Shown: in pieces, positions 1 through 9,711 of the stretch | Numbering within the stretch: the stretch's first letter is position 1 | Layout of the letters: every line of letters begins with the position of its first letter | Source of the DNA: Leguminivora glycinivorella | Taxonomy: Eukaryota > Arthropoda > Insecta > Lepidoptera > Tortricidae | Length of the DNA: 64,000 nucleotides | Direction of reading: 5' to 3' | NCBI RefSeq assembly: GCF_023078275.1 | Contig: NC_062993.1 | Location: 3,161,252-3,225,251 of the forward strand | Notes under the pieces: model-generated | Seen by the model: the letters and a program-made list of their open reading frames with translations, nothing else | The model's database searches: none | Told to the model about the DNA's origin: nothing | Position numbers and translations under genes: made by a program

Positions 1-213
1 CGACTTGTTGCGGTTTATCCGTTTGAATCAGCCAAACGTACGTTTAAAACAATATGTGTCAGGTTGTTTTTATAAAATCGACTTGTTGATTCAAATATAT
101 TACCGATTCAAATGACAAGTAGCTTGTTGTTTGAACCAAAGAGCACGTAGGCGCTATTTTAACCAAAAAACTTGTTGAACGAACATGAAAACTGGTTGTA
201 TTTTCTCTCAGTG
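1..213 (-). mobile_element. Tc1/mariner-like MITE (CACTGAGAGAAA ends), cut by window edge
   Basis: This is a non-coding repeat whose right terminus TTTCTCTCAGTG is followed by TA. An inverted copy at 24881-25081 has both termini and TA on each side, which fits the TA target preference of Tc1/mariner elements. Compared with that copy, this one carries about 45 extra bases near 135-180. Its other terminus lies outside the window. Confidence 0.7.
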
Positions 214-322
214 TATATTATCTTCAATTAACGATCTAAAGAGGTCGTGATTCAAAGCAAAAATAAAGCAAAAAATTCAAAATCGAACCTTTTAAACAAA
301 ATAACAAGATAATACGGACGAC

Positions 323-574
323 CCCGGTCTGGCTCAGTCGGTATAGTGACCCTGCCTGCTAAGCCACTGTCCTGGGTTCGAATCCCGGTAAGGGCATTTA
401 TTTGTGTGATGAGCACAGATATTTATTCCTGTCATGGATGTTTTCTATGTATATAAGTATGTATTTATCTATTTAAGTATGTATATCGTCGCTTAGCACC
501 CATAGTACAAACTTTGCTTAGTTTAGGGCTAAGTAGATCTGTGTAAGGTGTCCCCAATATTTATTTATTTATTG
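323..574 (+). mobile_element. SINE-A, subfamily 1 (tRNA-derived SINE)
   Basis: The 5-prime head looks like a tRNA, with box A GGCTCAGTCGGTA near 331 and box B GGTTCGAATCCC near 375, followed by a tRNA-unrelated body and a (TTTA)n end. The pol III promoter boxes and the tail mark it as a SINE. Its 3-prime half reads ...CGTCGCTTAGCACCC...TAAGGTGTCCCC, shared with the copies at 12322 and 38395 but not with those at 1058, 35964 and 37290, so the family has two types of 3-prime half. Confidence 0.85.
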
Positions 575-872
575 TTGCATTCAGGGCAAGTTCAAAACAC
601 AGGCATTTAATGAAATCTCCTATATAAAAAAGTCACTTAACATTAAAGCAACAACCTTGTTTAGCCACACCTTTTCTACGCTAGTACGAGATTATAAAAT
701 TAGCATAAACATGGGGGCGAGTTGAGACAATCGCGTTAGTAGGTTACGGGGTGAAGTGGGTACGAACCTTTATATTGGGGCAACCTTGAGTTGAGCCTTG
801 TTTGTTTTTAGTTTCTGAATACTTACCTAGTTTGTTTTTACAACACAATTTTAAAAAAGCAATAAAACAACA
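575..872. other. Unassigned AT-rich spacer
   Basis: I see no coding region, RNA or recognisable repeat here. A short open frame on the minus strand (744-950) runs into the neighbouring MITE and is accidental. Confidence 0.5.
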
Positions 873-1029
873 GGTGCCGTAGCCGAATGGCATTTCTCCG
901 ACGCCAAACGAAAACAAAACGTAGTCTGGCTCTGTCGCGCCAATACGCAAGAGCGATAGGGATAGATATCTACTAGCATTTCGTTTCGTGAGCGTTTCGT
1001 GAGCGTTTGTGCCATTCGGCTACGCACCC
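873..1029. mobile_element. TAGCC-MITE (GTAGCCGAATGGCA termini)
   Basis: The element begins GTGCCGTAGCCGAATGGCA and ends with the inverse TGCCATTCGGCTAC. The inner part contains the shared block TGGCTCTGTCGCGCC and a GATAGGGATAGA stretch. Similar copies lie at 9960, 21344, 39643, 47350 and 62534. It codes for nothing. The terminal symmetry and copy number point to a MITE, but I did not identify a clear TSD. Confidence 0.75.
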
Positions 1030-1057
1030 AGGTGTAGAAATTGGGAAGAAACGTTAC

Positions 1058-1303
1058 ATTGGCTCAGTCGGTAGTGACCCTGCCTGCTGCGCCGCGGTCC
1101 CAGGTTCGAATCTCGGTAAGGTCATTTATTTGTGTGATGAGCACAGATATTTGTTCCTGAGCCATGGATGTTTTCTATGTATATAAGTAGTCATATATTA
1201 TATATATATCGTTGTCTGAGTACCCACAACACAAACCTTTTTGAGCTTACCGTGGGCCTCAGTCAATCTGTGTAAGAATGTCCTATGATATTTATCTATT
1301 TAT
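1058..1303 (+). mobile_element. SINE-A, subfamily 2
   Basis: The tRNA-like head (GGCTCAGTCGGTAGTGACC and GGTTCGAATC) is followed by the alternative 3-prime half GTCTGAGTACCCACAACAC...CAGTCAATCTGTGTAAG and a (TTTA)n tail. The same 3-prime half occurs inverted at 35964 and 37290. Confidence 0.85.
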
Positions 1304-1598
1304 TACCGATTCATAATAAAGCACAAATTTAATTCAAATGACTAATATCTATTAGGAGTGTGAGTTTGAGAGAGATCGTATGATCACAATGAAACTTTCG
1401 TGACTTTCGAACTATTTAGTAAAAGTACTAGTGCAAATATCTCGAAAAGTATGACATTTTCAGTAAGGTCAAATTCGCTTAAAATGTGATAGATAATGAG
1501 AATGTCCTATCACACGTTTTCGGTTTGGCGTTGGATTTAGGGACAGCCGGTCTAATCGTCTAATCGATGTTTATGCTCTCAAAAAGTACCTACGCAGA
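1304..1598. other. Unassigned spacer
   Basis: AT-rich sequence without a recognisable gene, RNA or repeat boundary. Confidence 0.5.
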
Positions 1599-1811
1599 GT
1601 CAAGTGCAAAAATATGTATCGAAAATATCGTCTCATAAATATGGTACCTACAGTCGAGTTCATAAATATGTATACATTTTTTCACCTTATTGCCTAGACT
1701 TAAGGTGAAGAAATGTACGATTGTATTTACTACGCTCTTATTACACTGGACTAAGATGCTATGTGACATATTTTTGAGTAAGATGTGTACACCCATATGT
1801 TTACACTTGAC
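1599..1811. mobile_element. GTCAAG-MITE
   Basis: It starts GTCAAGTGCAAAAATATGTA and ends with the imperfect inverse ...CATATGTTTACACTTGAC. A shorter copy lies at 51139-51270 and shares the block GACATATTTTTGA. A minus-strand 99-codon frame crossing it follows the repeat rather than a gene. Confidence 0.6.
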
Positions 1812-1876
1812 GTATGTAGATAGAATCATTCCTAATTTCTCCATGCACTTTTGCAGCTGATAGTACATTAGATTAA

Positions 1877-2013
1877 CCCCCTTATTCATAAACGTACTCT
1901 AAAGTTATCATGCCGATAAAGTTCGTTTGTCCCTTTCCAACGTATTGGTGTGACGGAAAAGGACAAACGAACTTTATCGGCTTGATAACTTAGTATGTCT
2001 ATGAATAAAGGGG
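1877..2013. mobile_element. CCCCTTATT hairpin MITE, Harbinger-like, TAA TSD
   Basis: The arms CCCCTTATTCATAAACGTAC and its imperfect inverse enclose a second perfect pairing, GCCGATAAAGTTCGTTTGTC with GACAAACGAACTTTATCGGC. The element is flanked by TAA on both sides, the 3-bp target typical of PIF/Harbinger elements. A longer relative with the same outer ends lies at 26900-28263. Confidence 0.7.
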
Positions 2014-2048
2014 TAAGATTATGCTCACAACTTCTTTATGTTACACAA

Positions 2049-2300
2049 CAACAACAACAACAACATACAATCACGCCTGTATCCCATAAAGGGGTAGTCA
2101 GAGCACATGAAACTACTAAAGCTTCAGGGCCACTCTTGGCAAATAAGGGGTTAAAAGAAAACAAAACTATGGCATTGCAGTGACAGGTTGCCAGCCTCTC
2201 GCCTACACCACAATTTAACCCATATCCCATAGTCGCCTTCTACGACACCCACGGGAAGAAAGGGGGTGGTGAAATTCTTAACCCGTCACCACACAGAAAA
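2049..2300 (-). mobile_element. R250 retroposon, full length, 10-bp TSD
   Basis: This 252-bp non-coding element is flanked by TGTTACACAA at 2039-2048 and 2301-2310. Read on the minus strand it begins TGTGTGGTGACGGGTTAAG and ends in ...GCGTGATTGTATG followed by a (TTG)n tail. The TSD plus the simple-repeat tail indicates LINE-driven retroposition. Other copies carry (GTAT)n tails instead. I recognise no tRNA, 5S or 7SL head, so it may be a SINE of another origin or the 3-prime end of a LINE. Confidence 0.8.
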
Positions 2301-2557
2301 TGTTACACAAACTAAATTATATAACGCAATACACGAGCAGCTAAAATGTACGTAGAAAAGCTTCTACGCACAATATTGACATTATTGAAATATCCAGGAA
2401 TATATTAAACATTCTTGTTAGTTCCAAGAATTTGGAGCTTTTAAATATTCATTTTGATTTGATACGATCGGGACTGTCTGCGTTTATTTTGGATAAAATT
2501 GTTTGTTCAGTGCCTAATGTTATTTAAAAGGAATCGTGGGATAGCATTATGAATACG
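2301..2557. other. Unassigned spacer
   Basis: No coding or repeat feature that I can support. Confidence 0.45.
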
Positions 2558-2559
2558 TA

Positions 2560-2695
2560 CAGTCAACCAATTGGAACCCTAGGCCACTCTACAACCATGC
2601 CAAAATGACAAGCAGTAAGAGATTTCTTACAATCTGATTTATAACGTCACTATGACATAGTCCTACAGTGGCCTAGGGTTCCAATTGGTTGACTG
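2560..2695. mobile_element. CAGTCAACC-MITE, TA-flanked
   Basis: Terminal inverted repeats CAGTCAACCAATTGGAACCC and its inverse end in TA on both sides, consistent with a Tc1/mariner-type target. The interior holds GTCAAAATGACAAGCAGTAAG-like sequence shared with copies at 49953, 54215 and 57237. Confidence 0.75.
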
Positions 2696-2727
2696 TACAG
2701 TTATGAGTTCTTTCGTCATTAAAACAA

Positions 2728-2800
2728 TTGAAATAGTACATTACGATACCAGTGCGGAAAATAGGAAGGTCGAAACGAGTGGTGAATACTGAAAAAAGGT
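2728..2800. repeat. Fragment of AATAGTACATT repeat family
   Basis: The sequence AATAGTACATTACGATACCA...GGAAGGTCGAAACGAGTGG resembles the left arm of the palindromic repeat at 57951-58087. The right arm is missing. Confidence 0.5.
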
Positions 2801-2836
2801 TCTAAAAGTTTGTTTACAATCTTGTACCTACATAAT

Positions 2837-3990
2837 ATATCGTCACTTCTTTTAAAAAATCTCGTATCTCATGCTGTTCCTCAAAGTTAAAACGCAGTAA
2901 GTCTATATGCGTTCCATACATACTTACTACAATTGGACAGTGTTATGGAATAAGCGATCAAGCGACAGTTAGTTGAAATCGAGAAAATGAGCTAGAAAGA
3001 TTTGAAATTTGAATCAGTTGTTGTAAGTTCATTTATAAAGTAAAAAAGTTAATTTTGACATTGAACCTATAAAAGTGTTCATAATTTAAATAGATAAAAA
3101 AAATAACACCATACCTATTCAAGTTTCGAAGTTATTAACGTTTTTCCGCTTGATTCTTTATTGAACTAATACTGGGATGAGGTTAATTTATTTCGTCGTA
3201 GCGTACTATGAGACATATTTTGTCGCTTGATTCTTTAATGCAAATTGTTAGAGGTAAAGTGAATACTGGAATAAAATAAAATTCCATATATTTGAGTAAA
3301 TAGTGCTATTGTAAATAAATCAACAACAATGTTTTCCTCCACAATGATTAGGACTAATCCGTCTAACAATTTAGTTTTGTTCTCCAATCAACTTTTTTTA
3401 ATAAATGTCAAAAAAATCAGCATATATGGCAAAATTGGCATTGTAACTAATAATAATTCATTAGTACTAGCCAGGATTACACACATAAGATATTATGATA
3501 TAACAAAACCTCTTGATACTTAGTTCTCATTAAGCGAAATATCCTGCAATTTCAAATATGTAACAACGAATTAAACGACACTATTAGGGCGGTTAAATCG
3601 ATATTGCGTTTATAAATCATCAAAACTTTAAACCAAAACGAATTAATAACATCTTTATGGCGTTTAACTCGATTTTGCGATTTAGAATATACGCTTATTA
3701 TAATTTGTAAAAGTAAATTTGGCGTTCAATTCGTTTTTACGTAACGACTTAGTACACAGGGCCATACAAATTTTAACGTGTCGCTTGATTCTACCCCTTA
3801 AAATAAGGCTGTAAGCATGATTTTTCAACAAAGAAATAGTCAATACTATAGATTATCACATTTATATCCGAACTGCATTCATAACTTTTTTTTCGGATTT
3901 TGGCGCTTAGTTCGCTATTCCATAACACCGTCCAATTTTCTCTTCATTGACAGACGAAGATACAAGTTTTTTTTAAAGTAGTGACGATAT
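2837..3990. mobile_element. 1.15-kb non-autonomous element with TIRs and repeated internal motif
   Basis: The two ends pair: ATATCGTCACTTCTTTTAAA at 2837 with the inverse TTTAAAGTAGTGACGATAT at 3990. Inside them TTGGACAGTGTTATGGAATA near 2933 pairs with the inverse near 3925. There is no transposase frame; a 64-codon frame at 3329 is likely chance. At least eight copies of a degenerate GCGCTTGATTC-like motif lie between the ends, in both orientations. I cannot name the superfamily. Confidence 0.6.
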
Positions 3991-4224
3991 CTACCGTCAA
4001 AGTCATCGTTCGAAGTGGCAGGTATATTAATAACTCTTGCTCTAACGAAATTCCTTAAATATTGATATTTCGTACCCTTCCTTGTTTCATTTGTTTTTGC
4101 GTTAAATTATAAACTTGCCGAGTTATGACAAGATTGAAAATTAACTGTTACTTTCAATCTGCTGCCATAGACGGTTATCGAAGCAGTAAGCTATTTTGGT
4201 TTTAGAAAAAAACATTTCAATTAG
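3991..4224. other. Unassigned spacer
   Basis: AT-rich, with no supported feature. Confidence 0.4.
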
Positions 4225-4550
4225 GGGAGTGTGCTCAAGAGCTACACGAGCTTATTCCACCGTCCCCATTCTACCATCGGACTTTCCAGACGCACGGCCG
4301 GTTTCCATCCTTATTTGGTAGATATTCCGTGAATTCGCACGAAACGCTTTGATTATTATTTTCTTATGCGAACTGACAAGGAGTGGAATTCCTTGCCGGC
4401 GGCTATATTTCAGAGCTCATATAGCCCGGCAACTTTCAAATCAAGAGTGAACAGGCATCTACTGGGCGAACTCACTCCATCGTAGTCCACGTCTTCGCCT
4501 TTGGCTAGTCTGTGGCCAAGAGGAAGACCATTTATGATTTGAAAAAAAAA
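4225..4550 (+). pseudogene. LINE ORF2 C-terminus and 3-prime UTR (LINE-C)
   Basis: One frame from about 4237 to the stop at 4483-4485 reads like the end of a CR1/Jockey-type non-LTR retrotransposon ORF2. A GFHPYLVDIP segment is followed by an in-frame TGA and then by RTDKEWNSLPAAIF and ATFKSRVNRHLLGEL, the usual tail of such proteins. The 3-prime UTR ends in an A-run near 4540. Related pieces lie at 17995-18198 (minus) and 51306-51431. The endonuclease and reverse transcriptase are missing, so this is a dead 5-prime-truncated copy. The exact LINE clade is not resolved. Confidence 0.7.
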
Positions 4551-5002
4551 ATCTTGTCTAATTTACTGGTCACATATAATCTATTTATTTTTATTTACAT
4601 CTATACCATAAGTTCTTTGTATGTTAAGACCGATAAGCAAACGGCCTTTAGTTGAGAAATCTGTAGCTGTTCGTGCATCGTAATTTACGAGATCGGCAAC
4701 CGATACTCTAATTAAGTAAGTACATGCATTTAAATTTAAGACATTCTGTTACAAAGAAAGAATCATATTTGCGATGGTGGAATTCATCGATAAGTCATTT
4801 GTTTCGTATCAAATATCGAAAGTATTAAAAGTGATCTGACAGTCAATCACTCGCCAATCATTACCTCTTATCTGAACTTAGACTGCAAGATCACAGGCAA
4901 GTAGATGATAGATAGAAGCTTTATTTGAAGAATCAGATGCAGAATCTTTATTAAATGGTTGTAGATAAAGTTATGACATATATGCGACTGTTTATTGTTT
5001 AG
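4551..5002. other. Spacer; possible intron upstream of the 5003 segment
   Basis: No repeat recognised. It ends in a pyrimidine-leaning TTTATTGTTTAG, which has the form of a 3-prime splice acceptor next to the open segment that follows. Confidence 0.35.
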
Positions 5003-5197
5003 CTGCAATTACGCCGCTACGTGAACTTCAGCACGTTTGTGGTGCGCGTGCCGCGGCCGCTGCAGGAGACCATCGCGAGCGCAGACTTCTGCCCAAAGGG
5101 TGTAGTCTTTCGACGGTTCCGGGGCAACCTGCCGAATTTTACGCCCGGACAGACGCAACGAAGCCTCGACGTTACATTGTCACCTAAATCTAGTTAA
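5003..5197 (+). CDS. Possible terminal coding exon or ORF1-like relic, 64 codons
   Basis: A frame opens exactly after the acceptor-like TTTATTGTTTAG (the preceding in-frame codon is TAG) and runs 64 codons to TAA at 5195. It is much richer in G and C than its surroundings, especially at third positions in the first 40 codons, which is what coding sequence would look like here. The translation includes RRYVNFSTFVVRVP and DFCPKGVVFRRFRGNLPNF. That pattern reminds me of the C-terminus of LINE ORF1 or gag-like zinc-finger proteins, but I do not recognise a family with confidence. Downstream, a GGTTCC repeat sits in what would be the 3-prime UTR, and AATAAA occurs near 5842. It could be the last exon of a host gene, a retrocopy, or an accidental frame in a GC-rich patch. 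Confidence 0.35.
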   Translation: MQLRRYVNFSTFVVRVPRPLQETIASADFCPKGVVFRRFRGNLPNFTPGQTQRSLDVTLSPKSS

Positions 5198-5228
5198 TTT
5201 GTGATGTGTTTAGTTTTTCGTACTGTTT

Positions 5229-5757
5229 TTTTAGGGTTCCGTAGTCAACTCGCCATGTCTATCTGTCCGTCCGTCCGTCCGTCCGTCCGCGGATAATCTC
5301 AGTAACTGTATGCAATAGAAAGCTGAAATTTGGTACCAATATGTATATCAATCACGCCAACAAAGTGCAAAAATAAAAAATTTTAAAAAATGTTTTATTA
5401 GGGTACCCCCCTACATGTAAAGTGGGGGTGGATATTTTTTTTCATTTCAACCCCAACGTGTGATATATTGTTGGATAGGTATTTAAAAATGAAGACGGGT
5501 TTACTAAGATCGTTTTTTAATAATATCAATATTTTCGGAAATAATCGCTTCTAAAGGAAAAAAAAGTGCGTCCCCCCCCTCTAACTTTTGAACCCTATGT
5601 TCAAAAAATATGAAAAAAATCACAATAGTAGATCTTTATAAAAACTTTCTAGGAAAATTATTTTGAACTTGATAGGTTCAGTAGTTTTTGAGAAAAATAC
5701 GGAAAACTACGGAACCCTACACTGAGCGTGGCCCGACACGCTCTTGGCCGGTTTTTA
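5229..5757 (+). mobile_element. GGTTCC repeat, copy 1
   Basis: This 0.53-kb repeat starts TTAGGGTTCCGTAGTCAACT, then has (GTCC)n and CGCGGATAATCTCAGT. It ends with ACTACGGAACCCTACACTGA and the hairpin GAGCGTGGCCCGACACGCTC before a T-run. GGTTCCGTAG near the start and CTACGGAACC near the end form subterminal inverted repeats. Three other copies lie at 15244 (plus), 16930 (minus) and 55103 (plus). It has no frame and I cannot name its class. Confidence 0.75.
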
Positions 5758-6811
5758 TTTTCATGCTTTTATGTACCTATTTACAGTTACACAGTGATTT
5801 GGTTTTTACTGTCATACTGTGTAATGTATTAGACATAAACAAATAAATAAGCTCTTATTATGCACCGGTCACATAATATTTATTTAAATTACTGTTGCAC
5901 AAAAGGAGTCAGTCAAACCTCTTACATCATTATTTTCTGTGCCTCAGTAACTCAGCTATCGGTTAACTCAAGTCCCGGTTTCCCTAATACAATATTGTTG
6001 AGCTCCGGTCCGCAATATTTTAATAACGTTGAGATTTTACTTTCTCCCTAACTTTACGAGTTATTTTGCGGAAGTATAAATTTATTTAAATTTAATTCCG
6101 ACGATGATGAAATTTTAAACAGGAACGGATTTTCCTATCGAATGCCTGCAAGCGATGCCGATAGCCTTTTGAGATAAACCGCACACTGGGAAAGTCTAAC
6201 TTCGATATCAAAATAAAATGTTGTTGCAAGCAAATCAATCGTATAATAAATTAAACTGTAATATTTTGAACTTAAATATATTTAAATTGTTTTGTCACAT
6301 AAGGGTCCAACGCGATTTTTTTTTTTGCAATGGTTAAATGTCAATTGAGATATGCTCCTGTTAATAAAACCTGACCATCAATATTTTATTTATTTATTTG
6401 GAAAAACATGTTTACATGGCATGACAGACAATCCAATGCGTCATAAAACTTAAATAGAACATAATAATTATTACAAAATGTAGACAATTATATGGTAAGA
6501 ATAAATTAAACAAGTATCAGATTCTCACAGTGGTTGGTTTCGCATCCATCACCTCACAGAACCTCAAGCATTCATTTCTCACAGTCGTCCATCGCCACTT
6601 CATTCAGATCGCATGTCATATTATGACTGTTGTCAAGTGGGTGCTGTTATGTTGATGTATTCCGTACCAGTTCAGCATAGTTCTAATGAATTAAAATACA
6701 TGTCAATCATAGCTTCTAAGATAAAGTATGGAAGTCATGAATGTTTGATTTTAGAAAAGATACATTACTTAATAACGTAAACATCATGAAAAATTACATG
6801 ATTTGTATAAA
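5758..6811. other. Unassigned AT-rich region
   Basis: No gene or RNA seen. (TTTA)n runs near 6383 could be the reversed tail of a minus-strand retroelement, but the body is not recognisable. Confidence 0.4.
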
Positions 6812-6988
6812 GAAATATTTTATTACCCCACATACAACATGCAATGGTAAAAAAAAAGAAAAAATCGTATGGGACAATTTTTTTAACTACTAGGATTGAA
6901 AAATCTGAGTGGAAATAGCATTTTTTTTTCAAAAACATCACACTTCATAAAAGTGGCAAAAAAAAAAGAAATGCTCATTTCAATAAAT
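6812..6988 (-). repeat. GCATTTCTTTTT repeat, copy 1
   Basis: The block ATTACCCCACATACAACATG...GGCAAAAAAAAAAGAAATGC is found inverted at about 24826-25310. There it is interrupted by a TA-flanked MITE, while this copy is uninterrupted. Confidence 0.6.
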
Positions 6989-7466
6989 TATAAAAACAAA
7001 ACAAATTGTTTCCTTTTCGTTTCACGTATCAAGTAGGTATTAATAATTCCACGTATGAATAGCTCACTTTTGTAGTAATTTGTACATGATTAAATTGATA
7101 AATGAATAATGATTAATTATTACAATAAAACTATTTGAATCATGCTATGCTGCTTATCTATTCATATAGATATGCAGCGTGACGTCAAACTGATGTCATG
7201 CGCATGAAAGTTACGGGCCCAGGTAATCACAGTGCATACATAGACTGCCATCTCTTGACACAGGCTTAGAACTTTTGAACCTCAGTTTTGACAATTTGGC
7301 CCATATTCTTAGCTTGATATGTGTTAAAATGTCAAATATTAATATTAGCGCCATCTAGCTGAGTGTACCCCAAAGGTGTAATGCCATCTAGGCCACCGTA
7401 CCTTTTTCTGTATGGTACTGAGGTACGTTTTTTTCTTAGACTATCTGTCTATACGGAGTTATATTT

Positions 7467-7839
7467 CAGCAATTCCCGTCAACTTTGTACAATGCCACGT
7501 CAGCAAATTTTAATTGATCCTATTTTGTTACCAACATTTAGTAATATAATTCAACTTTCGTAAGATATATACAGGATAATTGTTATAGTTAAGAAAATAT
7601 AGATACCTACTAGAGAACCTTAATGACGAAATAAAACTTAATAAAATCTTAATTAATCAACAAAATCTTGGTAACAAAATAGGAATTAATAAAAACAAAT
7701 TTTACTTTGCACTGGCACTGAAGCTTTAGTAGTTTCATGTGTTCTGCCTACCCCTTTATGGGATACAGGCGTGATTGTATGTATGTATGTAAATTTTACT
7801 TTTCCCTTAATTTTTGTACAAAGTTGACGGGAATTGCTG
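7467..7839. mobile_element. CAGCAATT element, copy 1, 4-bp TSD
   Basis: Perfect 26-bp terminal inverted repeats begin CAGCAATTCCCGTCAACTTT. The element is flanked by ATTT at 7463-7466 and 7840-7843. It is non-coding and carries an R250 insertion (7709-7790) that is missing from the two other copies. CAG...CTG termini with a 4-bp target duplication indicate a DNA transposon, but I cannot assign the superfamily. Confidence 0.85.
7709..7790 (+). mobile_element. R250 retroposon fragment nested in CAGCAATT element, 12-bp TSD
   Basis: The 5-prime-truncated insert starts CACTGGCACTGAAGCTTTAG and ends in a (GTAT)n tail. AAATTTTACTTT occurs at 7697-7708 and again at 7791-7802. The uninterrupted CAGCAATT copies show only one such block, so the insertion boundaries are exact. 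Confidence 0.9.
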
Positions 7840-7866
7840 ATTTATGTCTTTGATATCATGGAAAAA

Positions 7867-8752
7867 ATTGAAAACCGCTACTAAACTGTAAACCCAAAAA
7901 AAAAACACATTTCTCGTGATGTGTATTCTATCGAGAACATATTCTAAAGCAATATAAACTCGTGGTAGGTTCTTGTATTCATAGCGTGGGTATAAAAGCA
8001 AGTTTCAATGTGATTTATTTTATTCCGACAGCATTGGTTTGAATCCTTAGAGGGCCGAGCAATCAGTGTGAGTGCTGTGTATAGAAAAACGTTGTTTAAT
8101 GGGAATTTTTACATTAAATGTACTCAAAGATAAATAAACTACATTTTTAGATTGTTATGTATATTTTGTGCAATAAAGTTTAAATTAATAAAAAAAATAT
8201 TGCAAAGACGAAGTTTTTGATTAAGTATCTTATAATATAACAGTCTACCTAACAATCTTCCTGGTCTGTCCATTTTTGACATTGTTTCAAGTGTTTTTGA
8301 GAGTTCGTACTTTTGCTACTTGCTACTCAAGACTAGTGGTAAATGTATGAACTTTCAATACAAACTCATCATTGTTCAAATTTGACAGATGCTAATCGAC
8401 AAAGTATCTTAGCGAAAAAAGCAACTGACTCTGTTTCAATAATACGAAAAGAGCATATATTATTATTCTATACTCACACTTTCAGTTCAGCAGTTTCATC
8501 ATCAATATTTTGATACATACCTGTAACATAAGAAAGTAAAATTTATTCACTGTCAAAATTTACAAAAATGCAGAATTTATTCACTAAACAATGATCATTC
8601 ACATGAAAAACTTCAAACATCTCATAAATCAAATTACTCGTCGAACAAACAACTACTAAAGTACAAACATAACAAAACAAAACAATAGCAAACTGTATCT
8701 TAAACAATGTGAAACAGAAATTGTTTACTAGAGAAATGTGAACAATTTATCG
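7867..8752. other. Unassigned AT-rich region
   Basis: No gene seen. A short piece near 8275-8335 (TTTTGCTACTTGCTACTCA) resembles inverted sequence near 30085-30150, so an unclassified dispersed repeat is likely. Confidence 0.4.
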
Positions 8753-9027
8753 CAGCAATTCCCGTCAACTTTGTACAATGCCACGTCAGCAAATTTTAAT
8801 TGATCCTATTTTGTTACCAACATTTAGTAATATAATTCGACTTTCGTAAGATATATACAGGATAATTGTTATAATTAAGAAAATATAGATACTAGAGAAC
8901 CTTAATGACGAAATAAAACTTAATAAAATCTCAATTCATCAACAAAATCTTGGTAACAAAATAGGAATTAATAAAAACAAATTTAACTTTTCCCTTAATT
9001 TTTGTACAAAGTTGACGGGAATTGCTG
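8753..9027. mobile_element. CAGCAATT element, copy 2, ATCG TSD
   Basis: Intact 275-bp copy with both 26-bp termini, flanked by ATCG on each side (8749-8752 and 9028-9031). The interior is TAATTGATCCTATTTTGTTA-like and non-coding. Confidence 0.9.
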
Positions 9028-9700
9028 ATCGATAGATTTTCCAATTAGTTCTCGCTTATTGAAATAAAGATTAATTTATTTCATTAAAATATTTAAAGCA
9101 ATTTTTGGCATGTACACTCAAATTATTTGAATCCTACTCCTAGGCCACTGTGGAACTTTTTCACAGTAAACGTTAAAGTAACCTCTACGGAACTTTTGAA
9201 ACATTACAACAACATTGATCATCATCCATCAAAATTTGTTGAGTCAAGACAGTTAATATTATAATTTATTTTATCATGAAATGGATATTGAACTAGAGAC
9301 ATTACGTTCCTTATTAGAATTAAGTACTTACTTACCTAATTATGAAATAATAATGATCTCTTTTTATTTTGTTTCTAAATATTTTCGCCTTTTTGTCACC
9401 TCTCTAAACTGCACAGTTGAATCTGAATTAAGTACTTACAATTTCGTTTATTTATCTACGCTAAATACTTACTTAATTGTTTTTGTAATAACCTGTATGA
9501 ATCTTGTTTGTTTCAATTATAAACTCTGTTTATGTTTTATGTCCACCACAGGGCAGGCTGTGCCTAGTGTGGGGACCAGAATAACATGTAACACTTTGTT
9601 ATTTTAATAAACGTTTCAATTTTTCAATTACTCGTACACAGAATTACTGTGATGATAATATTTTTTTAAATAAATACACAAATATTTTGCATAAATACGT
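9028..9700. other. Unassigned region, perhaps LINE 3-prime UTR
   Basis: A 108-codon frame at 9281 is rich in Y, L and F, as expected from AT-rich DNA, and shows no motif. The end of this stretch (CCTAGTGTGGGGACCAG...AATAAACGTTTCAATTTTT) looks like a retroelement 3-prime end, but the body is unrecognised. Confidence 0.35.
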
Positions 9701-9711
9701 ATGTCTACAAG

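Larger units (their letters stand above)
7205..7866 (+). repeat. K repeat, copy 1, interrupted
   Basis: The repeat reads ...CCATCTCTTGACACAGGCTT...TGACAATTTGGCCCATATTC...CCCAAAGGTGTAATGCCATC...GGTACTGAGGTACGTTTTTT. Other copies are at 33335 (minus), 52434 (minus, interrupted) and 63060 (plus). Here it is split near its right end by the CAGCAATT element at 7467-7839. The two ORF-like stretches over it are not genes. Confidence 0.65.

Noticed and set aside
323..396. Functional tRNA gene
   Set aside because: The tRNA-like part continues into a SINE body with multiple copies, and stems are imperfect.
1995..2230. Opposed short frames with poly-Q/poly-C translation
   Set aside because: They read the (ACA)n tail of the R250 insertion.
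9281..9607. 108-codon frame
   Set aside because: Y/L/F/S-rich translation of AT-rich DNA without motif, start context or splice signal.
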